Shown piece after piece: positions 11,408 to 21,940 of a stretch of 64,000 nucleotides of DNA. The DNA is from Porphyra umbilicalis. Lineage: Eukaryota; Rhodophyta; Bangiophyceae; Bangiales; Bangiaceae. Within the stretch, counting starts at the first letter, position 1; each line of letters starts with the position of its first letter. The DNA is taken from the NCBI GenBank assembly GCA_002049455.2, contig KV918882.1:124001-188000 (forward strand), in the 5' to 3' direction. The position numbers were made by a program, and so were the translations under genes. A model generated the notes under the pieces. That model worked only from the letters and a program-made list of their open reading frames with translations. It was not told where the DNA came from and made no database searches.

Positions 11408-12735
11408 TCCTCGGCCGGCCGTGACGGTCGGGCGCTTGTGGGACGACACCGCGACGGCGCGGCGGCGGGCCAACGCCGTCCTGCGTGCGACGGTGGGGAG
11501 GGCGCGCCATGACAATTGGGGCGACCCCAACGGTCGGCGACGGGGGCGGCGTGAGCAGCGGTGGCGGCCGGAGGCATCGCCGCCTCGGCCCTGATCGCCG
11601 GCGTTCCGGACGGCAACCCCCCCTCGGCTTCCTCGCCGCCCGGCAGCGCCTCAACAGCGCCTCTCGGCGGCGGCTCTGTACCACCCCAGTGGCAGCGTCA
11701 GTCATCGACGAGGCGGCGGAGCACCTCGCCGCCGCCGCCGCCGTGTGCAAAACGACCGACTCGGCCGGCCGTGCGGCCCGCACCGTCGACGCAGACGCGG
11801 CGAGGGTGCTGCTACGCGATCACCGAGGCTGCGGAAAACCCCTTTTACGCCGCCCTCGACGTGCGGCTCGCGGGCGGCAGCCACCCGGCTGGGCGGGCAC
11901 TCACTGAAGTGATGTGGGATGACTGGGCACGGCTGGACCGGGCCGCGTCGGCGGTGGCGGCGGCGGCGGGCCGGGGGGGACGGGGACGCAAGACGCGCGG
12001 AAACGAGTGGAGCACACGGTGGCTGCGGTGGGTGGCAGAAGAGGCCGGCGTGGGGGAGACCGGTGGCGGCGTGGGGGGGCGGCACGGGGTGGAGGGAGGG
12101 CGAGGCGTGGAGGACCGCGGGGGGGGGCGCCACGAACGGCAGCGTAGCGCAATCCATAGCTTCGTTCCAATTTCTGGCCCAGTCCCGCAAAGGCTCTGGC
12201 AAGAAGGCCGACCATATGTCTGCTGGTCGACCCCCAAAGAGGTCTGGTTGACGAGCTCGGCCGAGGTATGGTTTGCGACCTGTGACGAGCTCTGTCGATC
12301 AAGCTCAGTACTGCTTCTGGTGTCCAGCCTTTAAGGCCTCGGCCACGCCATCTCTCGTCGAGCTTGGCACCCGAGCTCGGCGACGTGTCGAGTCGCAAGC
12401 TTGCACGGCCTCTGCTGACAAGGTCCAGCTGTCTTGCGCTGAACGTCTCTGGAAATATTTGGTGGGCAAGCTCTGTGTGCCACGAGCCACAGATCCGGTC
12501 AGCTATATGAAACCGAGTACAGTGCTGCAAGTTCTATATTTTTATTGCGGTTGGCAGACGATCAGAGCTTGAGGCCGAGAGATTGGATCGGATATTCTCA
12601 TCCGATTCTTGAACTCCTGTGCGCCACTTGCGTCGTTGTCGCGTCCACGCCAACCGCCGTTGGTCGACCTCCCCCCCCCCCACGCGCCCGCGTGGACCCC
12701 CTCCCCTCCGTCCTCCCCCCCTTCACGCCATCGCC
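11408..12735. other. Region with overlapping frames, no firm gene
   Basis: Two forward frames (11485-11907 and 11561-12334) each look coding in part: an Ala-rich helix near 11700-11810, then a stretch with TEVMWDDWARLDRAAS near 11890-11950. The switch between them does not sit at a homopolymer, and no family is recognised. A gene or gene remnant is possible but not called. Around 12586-12607 the motif ATCCGAT/ATCGGAT appears twice, about 140 bp before the next ATG. Confidence 0.3.
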
Positions 12736-14478
12736 ATGCCCCCACCACCCCCCCCCCCCCCCCCCCCCCACCCTCAACCTCCCCGACCTCCCCGCCGACC
12801 TCCTCCTCGCCGTCGCGTCCCGCACCGACGCCCTCACCGCCGTGGCCCTCTCCCTCACCTGCGCCGCGTCGCGGTCCGCGCTGCACCCCCTCCCGCCGTC
12901 GCTCGCCGCGTCGCTGCCCCCGCCGCCGCCCGCGTCCCCGCTGGCCGCCCGCCTCTGCCGCGCCGCGCGGCGGGCGGCGCGCCGCGCGGCCGCGCCGCGG
13001 TGGGACCTCCCCGACGCGGTGGCCGCCGAGGGGGGGGGGGGGGGGGGCTGCTCCTCGACGCCGTCGAGGCGAATGAGGCGGCGGTGGTGGCGGCGGTGGC
13101 GGCGCCGTGGGGGTTGGCGGCCGCCGCCGCCGCCGCCGCCGCCGCAGACGCGGATCCCCGCGGCGGGGGCGGCGCGCGGCGGCACGAGCCGGTGGGGCAC
13201 GGCACTGGTACCGGCGGTGGGGCGCACCCGCCCCGCCGTGCGGGCGCGTGCACCATCACGGTTGTCCCCCCCCCCCCGCCCCCCCCCCCTCCCCCGCGGC
13301 GGCCGTCCTAGCCACCGCCACCGCCGCCGCCGTGTCGCACGGTCATCCGCAGTGTCTGGCGCCATTGTTGGCGGCGGGGGCGGTGCCTCCCAGTGACGGC
13401 GTGCCCCCATCCCCGCGGCGCCTCGTGCATCTGGGCGTCCTCGGTGGGGCGGGGGGGGGTGGGGGCGGGGGGGGGGGGGTGACCCCCACCGCCGCCGCCG
13501 CCGCCGCGCGCGGCGTGCCGCCACCGCGCCGGCGGGGGTGGTGGCCGTCGCCAACCACGACGGGGGGAGCCTCTCGGCGCTGCGGGCGGCGGGGGTGGGG
13601 GGGGACGTGCGGGCGGTGGCAGCAGCCGCCGCGGCGGCGCTCGCGGCGGCGCCCGTGTGTGCGCGCGCCATGGCGGGGGGCGTCGCCGAGGCCGACTCGG
13701 AGCCGGACGGGGACGATGGCGGCGACGGCGCAGACGACGGCGGCCACGGCGGGGAGGGGGGGGAAGCCCCCGTGGACGGGCTACCCTCGGACGCGGCCGA
13801 CGCGTCGTCAGACGACGAGGGCCCGCCGGCGCCCCGCACCGGCCTTGTGTGCCGGCACCTCGGCGGCTGCCGCTACGTGCACCCGCCGACGGTGGCGGCG
13901 TTGGCGGCGGCGGCGGTTGAGCCCGGGGGGGGTCTCCCGCCCACCGCCTTGCGGGCGGCGCTCGCCGGCGCCGCCGCGGCGGGTTGTCCAGACGCGGTCG
14001 CCCCCCTCGTGGCCGCCTTTGTCGAAGGCGGCGGTGGGGGGGGAGGGCACCCCAACGGCGGGGGGGGGGGGACACGCCGCCGCCGGTAGCGGCGGCGCCC
14101 TCGCGCGCGCCCTTCCTCGCCGCCCTCCGCCGGCGGGGGGCGACGCGCGCGCTCGCCCGCCGCGCGCGCCGCGGCGGCGTGCGCGACGGGTGGCTGGGGG
14201 TGGCGCCCGTCGACTGCGTCGTGCCCCCCGACGGCGGCCGCGGTGGGGGGGAGGCCGAGCCGCCCCCCGGGGGGGGGGGGGGGCCCGACGCCGGTCGCGC
14301 CCCGTGCGTGCCCCGCGACGCGTTGGAGGCGTGGTGGGTGGCCGCCGAAGCGGCGGCGGCGCGGGTGGATGAGCTGCTGTGGGATGCGGAGGTGGCCCTG
14401 CGGGGGGGGGAGGGGGGGGTGGCCGGCGACCGCGGCGCGGGCGCGTGTGCCTACATTTATGGGGGGGTGTGCCGCTAG
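12736..14478 (+). CDS. F-box/ankyrin-like protein (frame broken at G/C runs)
   Basis: After the ATG at 12736 and a long Pro tract comes LNLPDLPADLLLAVASRT followed by LTCAASRSAL, which resembles an F-box (Skp1-binding, SCF ubiquitin ligase adaptors). Downstream are Ala-rich helical segments of ankyrin-like character, such as VEANEAAVVAAVAAPW and VSHGHPQCLAPLLAAGA, then an acidic Asp/Gly linker and a C-terminal helical part ending near AGACAYIYGGVCR. The message moves through five frames. Each switch is at a long C or G run (12748-12769, about 13030, 13266, 13449-13482 and 14055-14070) and fits missing bases, one per run and two at the C22 tract. Substrate-receptor function is inference; the ankyrin call is weak. 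Confidence 0.5.
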
Positions 14479-15210
14479 GGGGGCGCCGCCGCCTCGCAGC
14501 GGCGGGTGCGGCGCTGGCGCGACGGCCTCTGCCTCCAGCGAGGCCCTTGTCGGTCTGGTGGGGTGAAAAAAGAGTCTAGGCACGCTGTGTACATATGCAG
14601 CGGGTGGGCCATCAGCGGGACACGGGGTGGCTCCTCGAGGCGCTCGCTGTCGTTGCAGACGCGTCTGCAACGGGCTCTGGGGCGCGGCGGAAGCGCGGAC
14701 GCCACCGCAGCCATGATCCGCCGTGCCCGAGCTTGCCGTTGCGGATCCGCGGCACCCATGCAACGGCCGACGGCGCACAATCAATTACACTATCACTACA
14801 TTCGAGTTTAGATATCCGGGTACTTATATCGATTTTAAGGGAGTTAGGGACCGAAAGCGGAGGACTGTTGGCGGGAGCACCGCTGTTTGCCTGCCCTGGG
14901 GGGGCCTCCAGGCGCGATTCGCCGCATCCGCGTTCAAGTGCGGGTTGTGCCGGCCGCGCGCCGCGCGCAGCAGACGACGTTACGGCGGACCCCCGCGCAA
15001 GTGAGCGCCCCCCCCCCACTCCCCCCGCCTCCGTGGCGTTCGCGCACGGCCGCCGCGCGTCTCGGCGGCGTGCGGGCCCGTAACGGCGGCCGGCGGGGTG
15101 CGTGCGTCGGTCTCTCCCCGCCCGCACCCCGTCCGCGGTGCGCACCCGCCGGTGGGGGGCGGCGAGGCCAGACTTTTTTTTCGGTCGCCCCGCTCGTCCA
15201 GTGTCGCGCC
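14479..15210. other. Spacer and 5' leader of SMC5
   Basis: It contains an AT-richer patch at 14775-14850, the only such patch in the spacer and so a plausible core promoter zone. A GC-rich leader follows, up to the SMC5 ATG. No gene is recognised. Confidence 0.35.
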
Positions 15211-18200
15211 ATGGCGGCGCCGGCGGTCGGGAGCCGCAAGCGGCGGCACCCCCTCCTGACCGGTGGCGGCCTCGCTGACGAGTATGACGGCAGCGCTGGG
15301 CGGGCCGGGGCGTACCCCACCGGCCGCCGCCGCACGGGGGATGGCAGCAGCAGCGTCGGTGGCGGGTCGGCGGCGACGGGTGCGGCGGCGGCGGCGGCCG
15401 GCCGCAGCGCGGCGGCGGCCGTGCCGTTTACGCACGGCAACATTACGTCGCTCAAGATGCACAACTTCCTGACCTTTAACGATGTGTCGCTGTCGCCCGG
15501 CCCGCGCCTCAACCTCATCATTGGTCCCAACGGGTCGGGCAAGAGCACGGTCGTCAACGCGCTGTGCATCGTCTTTGGGGGCCACTTGCGGCTGCTCGGG
15601 CGCTCGCAGGACCTCTCCCAGTACGTGCGGCACGGGCAGGATATGGCGTGGGTGGAGGCGACGTTGTACGACACGCAGTCGTCCCCGCGGCCGCGGTATC
15701 GGACGGTGCGGCGGACCTTTTACCTCGACTCCAAGTCCGAGTGGCAAATCGACGGCGCGCGCGCGACGCGGACGGCGGTGGACAAGCTGCGGGCAGAGTT
15801 TGACATCCAACTCGACAACCTCTGCCAGTTCCTCCCGCAGGAGCGCATTGCGCAGTTTACCGAGCTCCGCCCGGCGGAGCTGCTCGCGTCGACCATGGCC
15901 GCGCTCGGCGGGTCGGCCATGACCAACCGGCATGGCAAGCTCATCAAGGATTACGCAGACTTGGCGCTCACGGACCAGTCTGGGGCGTCGGACGCCAAGT
16001 CGGTGGCCGACTTGGAAGCGCAAAACGCGGCGATTGAGGGCGAGGTGTCCTCCTACACGGAGCGGGAGAAGCTGCGGGAGAAGATTGACGACCTCAACGC
16101 GTACCGCCCGTGGGTGCATTATGACGACGTGCGGGAGGAGGCGCGCAACATGCGCAAGCCCCGGGACGAGGCGGCCGAGGCGGCCAAGGTTGCGGAAGAG
16201 AAGCTGCACAAAGCCGAGGAGCCGATTGAGAAGCTCCGTACGGACATTGCAGCCAGGGAGAAGGCCGTGGTCGACGCCAAAAAGACGGTGGCTGCCGCCG
16301 ACCGCACCGCCGGCCGCCTGATGCCCGAGGTGGAGAAGATGGCCGACAAGGTGCGCGCGCAAGCGGCGGCGCGGACGCAGTTGGAGGACAAGGCCGCTCA
16401 GCTGGCGACGCGGGTGGCCAAGGCGAAGCAGGCGTTGGACAAGGCAGAGGCGGACGCTGCGCAGACGCGGCCGCCCGAGGAGCTTAATGCCGCCGTGCAC
16501 GCGGCGATAGGGCGGCGGACGGAGGTGCGCCAAGCAGACACGGCGATGCAGGCCAAGGTTGCCGAGTGGAGCCGCCGCCGCAACGATGCCTCCGCGGCGG
16601 TCGTCGACCTGCAGCGTTCCATCAGTGCACTGGCAGACGTGCGCAAGCAGGCCCTCACGCAGCTGTGTCGGGAGCCGGGCAACCGCGACGTGCTGTTTTG
16701 TTGGGAGTGGATCCAGAAGAACCGGGACCGCTTTGAGGAGCCGGTCTTTGGGCCGATCGGCATTGAGCTGACGGTTGCGGAGCAGTACCACGGGCGCATC
16801 CTGGAAGCCGCCGTCCCCGCGTGGATGCGGGGCACGTTTGTCACACAAACGCCCGCGGACAACCGGCTGCTGCTGGATGAGCTCAAGCGCAAACACCACA
16901 AGACTGTCAACGCCATCAATGTGATGCCGACGACGGGGCCCTTCTTCCCGGCGCGGCCGATCTCGAGTCTGCGGCATTTCGGCTTTACATGCTGGGCGTC
17001 GGACATTTATCAGGCGCCCGACCCGGTGCGGCGGGCACTTCAATCCCAGGTGGCTCTCCACATGTGGGCGGTCGGCACTGCCGACACGGAGCGCGTCAAG
17101 GACCAGGTACTTGCGTCGGCGGGATTGAGTCGCTTCTACACCCCGACCAACTGGTACGCGATTATTGGCTCGAGGTACGACCCGACGGCGCGGACGACGC
17201 GCATCAACCAGCTCCGCCCCGGCCGCGGCTTATACGGCGGCGCGCGGGATGACGGTGGGGAGCTGGCGATGCTCCGAAGCAGGAGTGCGGAGGCGTCGGC
17301 CGACGTGGCGGCGGCCGAGACCAAGCTAAACGAGCTCAGCGCCGAGGCCCAAACCATCAAGGCCACGCTTACCGCCGCTGAATCAGCAACAAACGCGGCG
17401 CGCAGGGCATTAGCCGACGCTGGCAAGCTGCGGGAGATGCTCAAGATGGAGCGCAGGCGGTACGGGGAAGCGTCTAGGGCCGCCGCCCAAGCCGATGTGG
17501 AGGGCGAGCGGTCACGGTCCTTTCAAGAGTCGAAACGCCTTCGCGCCAAGCTGCTCACGGCCATTGCGGAGGAGGTCAACGTCGTCTCCACCATGGCGGA
17601 GCGGATGCGGGCGGTCGACGCGCTGTCGGCCGAGGTCGCCAACCTCGGCCTTCAACTCGAGCTGGAGATGCGAGGCAATGCCGCGCAGCGGCGGGAGGTC
17701 AAGCGCCTCCAGACGGCATCCCAGCAGATCTTGGACGACTTTAATGCCAAGGTCCGGGAGGTGCGCGAGTTGAGGATTGCGGCGGTGGCGGCCGTACCCG
17801 ACCCGCAAGTTGTCCGCGTGCGTCTCGGCCTGACGCAGCTGCCCCAATACATGGACGAGCTGGAAGACCAGATCGCGGCGCTCCAAGCGCAGGCCGACCT
17901 CATTGTCGGTACCTCGCGGCAGGTTGTGGACGAGTTCGAGCGGCGGCGAAAGCGTATCGCCACCCTCCGCACCCGCCTCGAGACGACCGCCGCGCAAACG
18001 ACCTCGCGCCGCGCCGTGCTCGACGAGCGGCGGGATACATTTGTGACGACGCTCAAGGCCGCCGTCGACCACATGTCGGTGCGCTTCTCCGAGCTCTACA
18101 CCCAACTCGGCTGCTCTGGGGAATTGAACCTCGTGCGCACCGACGACCTCAACGAGATGTACGTGGAGATCCTGGTGCGCTACCGGGAGGCCACGGAGCT

Positions 18201-18495
18201 CCGCGCCCTGTCGGGCCAAACGCACAGCGGCGGGGAGCGGATGGTCGCGACGATGCTGTACCACTTTGCGCTGCAAGAGCAGACGCCCGCGCCCTTTCGG
18301 GTCGTTGACGAGATGAACCAGGGGATGGACGCGCACTTTGAGCGTGCCATTCTCTCCATGATGATTGCGGACGCGCGCCGGCCGGGCTCCCCACAGTGCC
18401 TGCTCATCACTCCCAAGCTGCTGCTCGACTTGGAGTTCAACGCGCACGCGGTGACGCACATGATCTTCAACGGGGAGGTGAATGCACAGGTGTAG
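15211..18495 (+). CDS. SMC5: SMC5, Smc5/6 complex ATPase
   Basis: An intronless protein of 1094 residues, the usual SMC5 size. Start MAAPAVGSRK at 15211; upstream in-frame sequence is low-complexity leader. Walker A is GPNGSGKST (residues 105-113). The SMC5-typical NLCQFLPQERIAQF follows at about 203-216, then the first coiled coil, a hinge around 490-640, and the second coiled coil. The ABC signature is HSGGERM (about 1004) and Walker B is FRVVDEMNQGMD (about 1030). SMC5 pairs with SMC6 and the NSE subunits in a DNA-entrapping complex that handles recombination intermediates and stalled forks in the nucleus. All ATPase motifs look intact. SMC6 is excluded by the CQFLPQ motif and the DEMNQGMD Walker B. 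Confidence 0.95.
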   Translation: MAAPAVGSRKRRHPLLTGGGLADEYDGSAGRAGAYPTGRRRTGDGSSSVGGGSAATGAAAAAAGRSAAAAVPFTHGNITSLKMHNFLTFNDVSLSPGPRLNLIIGPNGSGKSTVVNALCIVFGGHLRLLGRSQDLSQYVRHGQDMAWVEATLYDTQSSPRPRYRTVRRTFYLDSKSEWQIDGARATRTAVDKLRAEFDIQLDNLCQFLPQERIAQFTELRPAELLASTMAALGGSAMTNRHGKLIKDYADLALTDQSGASDAKSVADLEAQNAAIEGEVSSYTEREKLREKIDDLNAYRPWVHYDDVREEARNMRKPRDEAAEAAKVAEEKLHKAEEPIEKLRTDIAAREKAVVDAKKTVAAADRTAGRLMPEVEKMADKVRAQAAARTQLEDKAAQLATRVAKAKQALDKAEADAAQTRPPEELNAAVHAAIGRRTEVRQADTAMQAKVAEWSRRRNDASAAVVDLQRSISALADVRKQALTQLCREPGNRDVLFCWEWIQKNRDRFEEPVFGPIGIELTVAEQYHGRILEAAVPAWMRGTFVTQTPADNRLLLDELKRKHHKTVNAINVMPTTGPFFPARPISSLRHFGFTCWASDIYQAPDPVRRALQSQVALHMWAVGTADTERVKDQVLASAGLSRFYTPTNWYAIIGSRYDPTARTTRINQLRPGRGLYGGARDDGGELAMLRSRSAEASADVAAAETKLNELSAEAQTIKATLTAAESATNAARRALADAGKLREMLKMERRRYGEASRAAAQADVEGERSRSFQESKRLRAKLLTAIAEEVNVVSTMAERMRAVDALSAEVANLGLQLELEMRGNAAQRREVKRLQTASQQILDDFNAKVREVRELRIAAVAAVPDPQVVRVRLGLTQLPQYMDELEDQIAALQAQADLIVGTSRQVVDEFERRRKRIATLRTRLETTAAQTTSRRAVLDERRDTFVTTLKAAVDHMSVRFSELYTQLGCSGELNLVRTDDLNEMYVEILVRYREATELRALSGQTHSGGERMVATMLYHFALQEQTPAPFRVVDEMNQGMDAHFERAILSMMIADARRPGSPQCLLITPKLLLDLEFNAHAVTHMIFNGEVNAQV

Positions 18496-19076
18496 AGTCT
18501 GGGGCAGGGGTGGTGGTGGTAGGGGCTGTGGGGTTTGTGTCTATTGGCAAGCCGGCTGTCGAGGTCCTTCGCTTGTTTTTCTTCTCTTTTTGTCTTCCTA
18601 TTGTTCTTTTGTGCTTGCAATCCGCATGTGTGCTTTCTGTCTCCCTTCCGCGCGCACACCATGCACTGGAGGTTTTTCACCAGAACCACACAACGTACAC
18701 CAGTGCACTGTCTGTTTCCCCACCACCTTGTTGCTCTGTACATGGTCCCCAGGCTCATTCAGCAATGACGACATAGACGACACATGCTCCACTTTTCAGT
18801 TATAATGCACACACACCTAACGGCACCACCCGACAGTCTTCCAAACAAAGATCTCCTATACCATACGGCGCCCCGTATGGGTCGCTCACACAATGTACAC
18901 TGCGCTCCCCAATCGACCGCCGTGTCAGGACGCGCAGGCCACCCCCACACGTCCCCCCCCCACCCATCAAACCGGCGACGTTGGCAGTGGCAACGCAGAG
19001 GCCATCCCCCCGGCTTGTCCGCCGTCCACTGCTGCGGGCCACCCACACCCCCCCGCGGGCACTTCCGCGGCGGCAG
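18496..19076. other. 3' region between convergent genes
   Basis: The sequence is T-rich after the SMC5 stop (18570-18740), consistent with a 3' UTR. A reverse-strand extension of the next gene as far as 18967 is possible if one base is missing in the C10 run at 19092-19101. Confidence 0.4.
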
Positions 19077-19835
19077 TCATCGCCGCCGCCACCCCCCCCC
19101 CGGCACGAGCAAGCGGGCGGCCACCTCTGCGCGCTCCCGCTCCAACCGCTCCGCCTCGAGCGCCAGCACCAGCGACCGCACGGCGGCGGCGAGCGCCTTG
19201 GTGCTCCCCGTCAACACTTGGTCCCCCGCCGCCGCTTCGGCCGCCGCCGCCGACGCGGGCGGGGACGTGGCCCACCCGCGGGAGCGGCGGCGGAGCACCG
19301 ACCGGCCGCGCGCGAGCGCGTCGGCCGCCGACCGCAGCTGCCCAACGAGGGCCGGGTGGAAGCCCGCGCCGTCCCACGACCGCAACGCGTCGGCCACGGC
19401 GCGGTCGCCGCCGGCCGTTGAGGACGACAGCGTTGACGCGGCCGACGACGAGGCAGCCGACGCGCCGCCCGCCGAGGAGGCCGACGACCACCGGCGGCGG
19501 CGGTCGGGCGCGTCGACGGGCGCGCCGAGGGCCTCGTCGCCGCTACTGCACACGCTGATGCGGCAGCTGCCGGTGCTGCGCTCCGACGCATCCCCAATCG
19601 TCGACGCGATGGAGGGGGAGCGGGGGAGGGGGGGGGGGCGCCCGCCCGAGCGCCGGCGGCGGCGGCGGGCCGACGCGGCGCTGCCGGCGGGGGAGGGGGG
19701 GGGGCGCGGCCACCCGCCGCCGCCTCCGTGGGGGACGAGCGCGTCGCTGGGGGAGTGGAGTGCCGAGTCGGGCGAGCCCGACGATTCGGCCTTGGCCAAG
19801 AGGCGGAGGGAGCGGAGAAAGAAGCTGCCCGTCAT
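19077..19835 (-). CDS. Ser/Ala-rich protein of unknown function
   Basis: Frame of 252 residues from the ATG at 19835 (MTGSFFLRSLRLLAKAESSG). The middle is rich in Ser and acidic/basic clusters (for example SPSIASTIGDASERSTGSC). The C-terminus is helical with a likely coiled coil (LVLALEAERLERERAEVAAR). The ATG lies shortly after TGCCCCCACAG on the reverse strand, a good splice acceptor, so an upstream exon is possible. The frame ends at a C-run; adding one base there would extend it to 18967. No family recognised. It faces SMC5 tail to tail. Confidence 0.45.
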   Translation of the reverse strand: MTGSFFLRSLRLLAKAESSGSPDSALHSPSDALVPHGGGGGWPRPPPSPAGSAASARRRRRRSGGRPPPLPRSPSIASTIGDASERSTGSCRISVCSSGDEALGAPVDAPDRRRRWSSASSAGGASAASSSAASTLSSSTAGGDRAVADALRSWDGAGFHPALVGQLRSAADALARGRSVLRRRSRGWATSPPASAAAAEAAAGDQVLTGSTKALAAAVRSLVLALEAERLERERAEVAARLLVPGGGWRRR

Positions 19836-19910
19836 GGCGGCGGGGGTGGGGGGGGAAGGGGGGTACCTGTGGGGGCAGAGTGTTCCCAGGAAATGCATGG
19901 GGCAGGACAA

Positions 19911-21434
19911 ACGATATGACGAGGGTAGCGTGGTCGTCGGGAGCAGGCAGCAGAGGAGCGTCGCGATGCAAGAGTACGGGCAGAACGCGTCAGCGTCTGG
20001 TCATGGCTGGGGTAGAGGCCGCCGCCACCCGACGCAACGGGATAACGACGCGCAAGACACACACGGCCGCACGACGGACAGGATGCGAGTATCGTCAAAC
20101 CTCAAAAGCACGAGCTCCGCCACCGTCTCCCCTCGACAATACGCACTCAACCTACCTCCAACAGCCGCCACCACGCCCCTGTTGGCACGGTGGCGGCGGA
20201 CACGGTCGGCCAGTAGAGTACGCGGTGAGGAACGGCGGAGCGGATGCGCGCACCCGCACACGATGAGCGGTACAAATCTGGCGCGCCCCCCCCCGGCCTG
20301 TGCGCGCGACGTCACGCTGCTACCAGTGGCGCGGCGTCGCGCCTTTATACCCGCCGCGCGCAGCCCGCCCGCAGCAGACGGCGGCGGGGACAGTCTCGCG
20401 CACGAGTCCCGCCGGGGGGGGGGAGGTTACGGTGTGGACCCTTGCCTCCCCCCCCCCCCGCACGAGGCACGACAGGACGACACACCCGCGTGGCGACCAC
20501 GCGACAAGCGCACGACGTGCACGCGACGCCATGACGTACGGGCGCGCTCGCACAGGCGCCCACGACCCGTTGTCGCCGCAACCGTTTCGGGGGCGGGACC
20601 GCCTGACGGTGCGCGCTCCCTCGCGGCAGCGGCTGCACACAACGGCGGTGGCACACGGCGGCGGGGTGCACACAGCGGTTGTACCCGACAGAGGCGGTGC
20701 TGGTACACTCGGGTCAGCCACGGGCGTGGCTCTCCGAGGGCGGCGGCAGACGGAGCCGCAGCCGCGGGGGGGTGGGCGGTTACTGCGGCCGGCGGCACGA
20801 CCGACAGGCGGCCGCTCGGCCAAGCCATGGTGACAGCAACCGCGCCGGCCGCGCGCTGTCAACCGGGTCAGCGGCGGCAGCGCCTAGACGAGCCGCGGCG
20901 GCTGCTGCCAGCGCGACTTGGCCGCCCGCGGCAGCCGACAGCGTCTGGTTCCCAGGCGCGTCCCCGGCTCGCGATCAGCGCTGCCGCGGCGCGTGACGCG
21001 GCTGATGGGGCGGTCGAGGCGGGCGCGTGTACCGGCGGGCAGCGGCGGTGGCGCCAACGCCGGGCACGCGGTCGCCGGTCAGCGGGGGGAAGGAGGCGTG
21101 ACCCGCGGCCGCGGCCTGACGCGAGGCGGGGGGGGGGCACGTAATCGGGCAGGGGTGGCGGCGCTGCTGCCACCTGGCCAAAGAGCCGAGTCGGCGTATG
21201 GTCGAGTGGCGGGAAAGTGCGGCACATGGCCCGAAACGGCTGGGATGGCTTGCTGGGGTGCGCACCCACCGGCGGCTGCGCAGCAGACGTGGAGCTCCGC
21301 GCTGGGCTCGGATCGCCCATACGTTCAAAATTCAGACGGGGTACGTCTCTGGTGTTGCGAGAGTTTGAGAAGAAACAACAGCAAGTCCGTGAATCGAGCC
21401 CCTGCAGACGCTCACGGCAGAGAGCTATTTACAG
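19911..21434. other. GC-rich stretch without a recognised gene
   Basis: Long overlapping frames occur on both strands. They are Arg/Ala/Pro-rich and match in the complementary frames, as expected of GC-rich non-coding DNA. No motif, repeat or RNA is recognised. Confidence 0.4.
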
Positions 21435-21570
21435 TACAGCTGTTCTCCCAAAAATCCCGCACTCCAACAGTTGCAAAAGAGTTCCATATCGGCCTCTACG
21501 ACCCCGCAGAGGCCGATTTGGAACTATTTTGTAACAGTTGGAAAGCGGGATTTTTGGGAGAACGGCTGTA
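21435..21570. mobile_element. Palindromic MITE, TA-flanked (Tc1/mariner-like ends)
   Basis: The whole unit is a near-perfect inverted repeat: the left arm starts CAGCTGTTCTCCCAAAAATC (21437) and the right arm is its complement, ending at 21568. TA lies on both sides (21435-21436 and 21569-21570). It has no coding capacity. The TA target and CAG-start ends suggest mobilisation by a Tc1/mariner-type transposase encoded elsewhere; this is inferred. A shortened relative lies at 24713-24801. Confidence 0.8.
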
Positions 21571-21940
21571 GACAGCAACGCGCGCCTCGTCCTTCCCCAC
21601 GAGGCTGTACAGGTCCGCCGCTCCTGTGCGTGCTGGCAATTGTGCTCGCGTTTCCAGATGAGGGCGGGGGTGCGCTCGGTTGTTCACGGAGGTGGACGCG
21701 CCCGGATGGTCGGGGGCAGAACGGCGCCCGCTGCGGAGAGGACGGCCGTCGTGGAGGCACGGCACGAGGACGGCGGGTTGGGTGTTGCATCACCCCGGCG
21801 GGTGCGGGCATGTCGAGCACCCGCCGGCTGGCGTGGATGCTCGAGCTAGATTGCAGGCAGGGCTTGTGTCACCGTGGCCTTCAATTGCTTGAATTGTTGT
21901 ATTGTTTTCTCCATCGTGTTCTTGCCCTCAAGGTACACGT
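21571..21940. other. Spacer after the MITE
   Basis: Likely 3' flank of the kinase gene. No feature recognised. Confidence 0.4.

Noticed and set aside
11485-12334. A gene formed from two overlapping forward frames
   Set aside because: The frame switch is not at a homopolymer, no family is recognised, and splice sites are unclear.
18784-21144. A 786-codon forward open frame
   Set aside because: Arg/Pro/Ala-rich with no motif, mirrored by long frames on the other strand. Its first part is antisense to a better reverse-strand gene.
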